Below, piece by piece: positions 60,488 to 64,000 of a stretch of 64,000 nt of DNA; the first letter of the stretch is position 1; every line of letters starts with the position of its first letter. Source of the stretch: Gammaproteobacteria bacterium (GTDB taxonomy: Bacteria; Pseudomonadota; Gammaproteobacteria; Granulosicoccales; Granulosicoccaceae); assembly GCA_002746645.1 (NCBI GenBank), contig PDPU01000029.1:1-64000 (forward strand), given 5' to 3'. The notes under the pieces were generated by a model that was not told where the DNA came from, ran no database searches, and saw only the letters and a program-made list of their open reading frames with translations. The position numbers and the translations under genes were made by a program.

Positions 60488-61546
60488 ATGAAGAAACAGA
60501 TCGGTTTGCTTGCCGTTCTTGCTGCTGGTGCCGTGTTGTCCGGCTGCGATCTCGTCGTCATCAATCCTTCGGGAGACATCGCCACCCAGGAAAGCCAGCT
60601 CATCGGCTACTCCACCCTGCTGATGCTGCTCGTGATCGTGCCCGTCATGCTGCTCACGGTGTTCTTTGCCTGGCACTATCGCGCTTCCAACAAGAAGGCA
60701 ACCTACGAGCCGGAGTGGAATCACTCGATCAGCCTCGAAATCGTGATCTGGACCTTGCCGCTCGCGATCATCATCACCCTCGCGGGACTGACCTGGGTCG
60801 CTACGCATCGCCTGAATCCCTACGATCCAGTCACCCGCATTGCCAGGGACACACCGGTACCGGAAGGTGTCGAGCCGCTCGTCGTGAAAGTGGTGGCGAT
60901 GGACTGGAAATGGCTGTTCATCTACCCCGAAGAAGGCGTTGCCTCCATCAACGAGATGGCCGCCCCGGTCAATCGACCCATCGAATTGCAGCTCACCAGC
61001 ACCACGGTCATGAACTCGTTCTACATACCGGCGCTGGCAGGGCAGATCTACGCCATGCCGGGCATGCAGACCGAACTCAACGCCGTGATCAACGAAGCAG
61101 GTGACTACGAGGGATTCTCGGCAAACTACAGCGGTGCCGGCTTCTCGCACATGCGCTTCGTCTTTCATGGTCTTGACGATGCCGGTTTCGAGAACTGGAT
61201 CGATACCGTCAGGCAAAGCAAACTCGAACTCGACCGTGACACCTTCGTCACCCTCGAGCAGCCGAGCGAGAAGGTACCGGTAACCCATTATTCGAACATC
61301 GACCCCGAACTCTGGGATCTGGCCGTCAACCTCTGTTTCGAACCCAGCACCCTCTGTCATGACGACATGATGATGGTGGACGCGCTCGGTGGCGGCGGTC
61401 TCGAGGGCCTGTTCATGCGCGAGCAGTTTGCCGACATCTGCACCGCCGATGACCCCGTGGCCTTCCTGAGCCGCATTGCCGAAGAGAGGAAGCCGCAGGC
61501 TCTCGCCGCCCACAGCAACAGTCAAACCAGCCCGTCCGGGTTGTAA
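60488..61546 (+). CDS. cyoA: Cytochrome bo3 ubiquinol oxidase subunit II
   Basis: 352 residues. Lipoprotein signal with VLSGC (Cys about residue 20). Two membrane helices follow: [20 protein letters not shown] and [20 protein letters not shown]. The cupredoxin domain begins at [16 protein letters not shown] and lacks the CuA cysteine/histidine set ([20 protein letters not shown]), which marks a quinol rather than cytochrome c oxidase. A C-terminal extension of about 40 residues is longer than E. coli CyoA (315). ATG 60488; cyoB starts 17 bp after the stop. Confidence 0.97.
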   Translation: MKKQIGLLAVLAAGAVLSGCDLVVINPSGDIATQESQLIGYSTLLMLLVIVPVMLLTVFFAWHYRASNKKATYEPEWNHSISLEIVIWTLPLAIIITLAGLTWVATHRLNPYDPVTRIARDTPVPEGVEPLVVKVVAMDWKWLFIYPEEGVASINEMAAPVNRPIELQLTSTTVMNSFYIPALAGQIYAMPGMQTELNAVINEAGDYEGFSANYSGAGFSHMRFVFHGLDDAGFENWIDTVRQSKLELDRDTFVTLEQPSEKVPVTHYSNIDPELWDLAVNLCFEPSTLCHDDMMMVDALGGGGLEGLFMREQFADICTADDPVAFLSRIAEERKPQALAAHSNSQTSPSGL

Positions 61547-61563
61547 TCGAGGAGACATTATCG

Positions 61564-63594
61564 ATGGCAACTGAAGCAGCAGCTCACGCGGGTGAATGGT
61601 CACCCGTGCTCGGCAAGCTTGGCTGGCACGTGCTCCCGTTCCACGAGCCGGTCATCCTTGCAACCTTCATCGTGGTGATGGCAGGCGGCCTCGCCCTGCT
61701 CTGGGCACTCACGAAATACCGGCTCTGGGGTTATCTGTGGCGAGAGTGGTTCACTTCCATCGACCACAAGAAGATCGGCATCATGTACATGATTCTGGGG
61801 CTGGTGATGCTCCTGCGTGGCTTTGCCGACGCCCTGATGATGCGCATCCAGCAGGCGCTGGCCTCGTTCGGTTTCGAGGGCTATCTCAATGCGCACCACT
61901 ACGATCAGATCTTCACCGCGCACGGCGTCATCATGATCTTCTTCGTGGCCATGCCCTTCGTCACCGGCCTCATGAACTACATCATGCCGTTGCAGATCGG
62001 CGCGCGCGACGTGGCCTTTCCGTTTCTCAACAACTTCAGTTTCTGGCTCACGGTTTCGGGCGCCGTCCTGATCATGATCTCGCTGTTCGTCGGCGAGTTC
62101 TCGACCTCGGGCTGGCTGGCCTATCCACCCTTGTCCGGCATCGAATTCAGTCCGACCGTGGGGATGGACTACTACCTCTGGTCGCTGAACATCGCGGGCC
62201 TGGGAACAACGCTGTCCGGCATCAACCTCGTGGTCACGATCATCAAGATGCGCTGCCCGGGCATGACCTACATGCGCATGCCGATTTTCACCTGGACCGC
62301 CTTCTGCACCAACATCCTGATCGTCGCCACCTTCCCGGTGCTTGCTGCAACGCTGGCACTGCTGACAGCCGATCGCTACATCGGCACGCACTTCTTCACT
62401 TCGGAACTCGGCGGCAGCCCGATGATGTACGTGAACCTCATCTGGATCTGGGGTCACCCGGAGGTATACATCCTGATCCTGCCGATCTTCGGCGTGTTCT
62501 CCGAGGTCGTGGCCACCTTCTGCGGCAAACGACTGTTCGGCTACACGTCAATGGTCTATGCCACCATGGTCATCACGATACTGAGCTACATCGTCTGGCT
62601 GCACCACTTCTTCACCATGGGTGCGGGTGCCGACGTCAACTCCTTCTTCGGCATCACCACGATGATCATCTCGATACCGACGGGAGCGAAACTCTTCAAC
62701 TGGCTGTTCACCATGTACAAGGGCCGTATCCGCTACGAACTGCCGATGATGTGGAGCGTGGCCTTCATGCTCACCTTCGTGCTCGGCGGCATGACCGGCG
62801 TGCTCCTCGCCGTACCGCCGGCAGACTACGTGCTGCACAACTCCCTGTTCCTGATCGCGCACTTTCACAACGTGATCATCGGGGGCGTGGTGTTCGGGGT
62901 GTTTGCCGCCATTGCCTACTGGTTCCCGAAAGCCTTCGGTTTCCGTCTCGACCCCTTCTGGGGCAAGGTGAGTTTCTGGTGCTGGGTGATCGGTTTCTAC
63001 CTCGCCTTCATGCCGATCTACCTGCTGGGGCTCATGGGTGTGACCCGTCGACTGAGCCAGTTCGAAGACACCGCCTACGCCATCTACTTCAACGTGGCGC
63101 TCGTCGGCGCCGTGCTGATCTTCGCCGGCATCCTCGCCTCGCTCTACCAGTTCTACGTGTCGATACGTGATCGTGAACGCCTCAGAGATACCACCGGAGA
63201 TCCCTGGGACGGGCGCACCCTGGAGTGGTCCACCTCCTCGCCACCGCCCTACTACAACTTCGCCTTCACGCCGCGTGTGCATGTGATCGATGCCTTTACG
63301 CAGATGAAGCAGCATGGCTTCAAGCGACCAACGGACGGATTCGAACCGATCCACATGCCGCGCTACACCGAGGCCGGCGTGGTGATCTCGGGGCTTCTCA
63401 CCATCATGGGCTTTGCCCTGGTGTGGCACGTCTGGTGGCTGGCGGCAGCGACTTTCGTCTCGGCCATTCTCTACGGCATACTGCACACCTTCGACTACGA
63501 CCGTGATTATCACGTGCCTGCCGACGAAGTCAGGCACATCGAGGATGAGCGCACCGCGCTCCTGAACGGCCAGCGGGAGGTACAGCCGACGTGA
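61564..63594 (+). CDS. cyoB: Cytochrome bo3 ubiquinol oxidase subunit I
   Basis: 676 residues (E. coli 663). The catalytic heme-copper subunit: it reduces oxygen to water and pumps protons. Seen: [20 protein letters not shown] with a heme ligand, the CuB/Tyr loop [17 protein letters not shown], the second and third CuB histidines in [11 protein letters not shown], and heme ligands in [11 protein letters not shown]. About 15 membrane helices. RBS GAGGAG precedes ATG. The stop overlaps the cyoC start (GTGA). Confidence 0.98.
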   Translation: MATEAAAHAGEWSPVLGKLGWHVLPFHEPVILATFIVVMAGGLALLWALTKYRLWGYLWREWFTSIDHKKIGIMYMILGLVMLLRGFADALMMRIQQALASFGFEGYLNAHHYDQIFTAHGVIMIFFVAMPFVTGLMNYIMPLQIGARDVAFPFLNNFSFWLTVSGAVLIMISLFVGEFSTSGWLAYPPLSGIEFSPTVGMDYYLWSLNIAGLGTTLSGINLVVTIIKMRCPGMTYMRMPIFTWTAFCTNILIVATFPVLAATLALLTADRYIGTHFFTSELGGSPMMYVNLIWIWGHPEVYILILPIFGVFSEVVATFCGKRLFGYTSMVYATMVITILSYIVWLHHFFTMGAGADVNSFFGITTMIISIPTGAKLFNWLFTMYKGRIRYELPMMWSVAFMLTFVLGGMTGVLLAVPPADYVLHNSLFLIAHFHNVIIGGVVFGVFAAIAYWFPKAFGFRLDPFWGKVSFWCWVIGFYLAFMPIYLLGLMGVTRRLSQFEDTAYAIYFNVALVGAVLIFAGILASLYQFYVSIRDRERLRDTTGDPWDGRTLEWSTSSPPPYYNFAFTPRVHVIDAFTQMKQHGFKRPTDGFEPIHMPRYTEAGVVISGLLTIMGFALVWHVWWLAAATFVSAILYGILHTFDYDRDYHVPADEVRHIEDERTALLNGQREVQPT

Positions 63595-64000
63595 GCGCGG
63601 GAAGCGATATCAGCATGGCAGGAACCGTAGGCAATCCGGCATCGCAGCCACTCGAATTCTTCGTGCGTGGTGATGCACACGCATCGGCATCGCCGGTGCA
63701 GCGCGACGCCGGGGGCGATGTGGTCAGCGATGTGCTCCACGCGGGCGTCGATGACGGCATGCACGCGGAGGAACACGAGCACGAACACGAAACCGGCACC
63801 ATGCTCGGTTTCTGGATCTACCTCATGAGCGATTGCCTGATCTTCGGCATCCTCTTTGCGGTCTATGCCGTACTCGGGCAGAACTACGCAGCCGGCCCGG
63901 CGCCGAAGGATCTCTTCGAACTCGATCTGATCCTGCTTTCCACCTTCATGCTGCTGTTCTCCTCGATTACCTATGGCTTCGCCATGCTGCGCATGCACAA
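63591..64000 (+). CDS. cyoC: Cytochrome bo3 ubiquinol oxidase subunit III, cut by the window edge
   Basis: Partial; 136 codons are visible. A GTG start at 63591 overlaps the cyoB stop by 4 bp; ATG at 63615 is an alternative. About 70 hydrophilic residues rich in His and Glu ([10 protein letters not shown]) precede the conserved [20 protein letters not shown] and a second helix, [21 protein letters not shown]. coli CyoC has a shorter N-terminal stretch. The 3' part, and probably cyoD, lie beyond the window. Confidence 0.93.
   Translation, partial: MSAGSDISMAGTVGNPASQPLEFFVRGDAHASASPVQRDAGGDVVSDVLHAGVDDGMHAEEHEHEHETGTMLGFWIYLMSDCLIFGILFAVYAVLGQNYAAGPAPKDLFELDLILLSTFMLLFSSITYGFAMLRMH

Overview
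The window is 64 kb of high-GC chromosomal DNA, most likely from a gammaproteobacterium. Three things point that way: the uvrA / MFS / ssb neighbourhood, the S10-spc-alpha ribosomal supercluster in standard order, and a cyoABC quinol oxidase operon. The species cannot be named from the sequence. I saw no tRNA, rRNA, insertion sequence, prophage or CRISPR array, so this reads as core chromosome with a few accessory lipoprotein and regulator islands.

Layout. 0.1-6.2 kb: pabB and a pabC-like gene (folate precursor), the methyl-cycle pair metK-ahcY on the minus strand, a glutathione S-transferase and a DUF2058 protein. 6.3-11.4 kb: ssb, a YajR-like MFS transporter and divergent uvrA. 11.4-15.7 kb: a large soluble LacI-type-sensor / GGDEF / degenerate-EAL protein downstream of gpsA. 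16.0-29.7 kb: rplC to rplQ on the minus strand, including secY, rpmJ and rpoA. The supercluster lacks rpsJ at its head. Both L15 and SecY carry long, oppositely charged C-terminal tails. 30.0-34.1 kb: a fumarylacetoacetate-hydrolase-family enzyme, a DUF2852 membrane protein divergent from a TetR regulator, and a MATE exporter. 34.4-42.8 kb: an acetate module of acs, a DUF4212 small subunit, an SSS symporter, a CBS/nucleotidyltransferase regulator and a membrane PAS-exonuclease.

42.8-48 kb: an M19 dipeptidase, a CbiM-like membrane protein, and a DUF6502 protein overlapping a large lipoprotein, with a strong palindrome at that promoter. 48.1-55.6 kb: two overlapping ABC half-transporters, an ExaC-type aldehyde dehydrogenase with a divergent GAF regulator whose linker is a minisatellite, and ferritin. 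55.8-60.2 kb: a DUF2867 protein, a periplasmic histidine phosphatase, two lipoproteins of unknown function and an MHS-type MFS transporter. 60.5-64 kb: cyoA, cyoB and the start of cyoC, cut by the window edge.

The best candidates for something new are the DUF6502/lipoprotein operon with its own operator, the periplasmic-binding-protein-like diguanylate cyclase, the repeat-linker GAF regulator, the paired acidic/basic tails on L15 and SecY, and a 25-bp inverted repeat at the ferritin promoter. No complete new defence or mobile system is visible.
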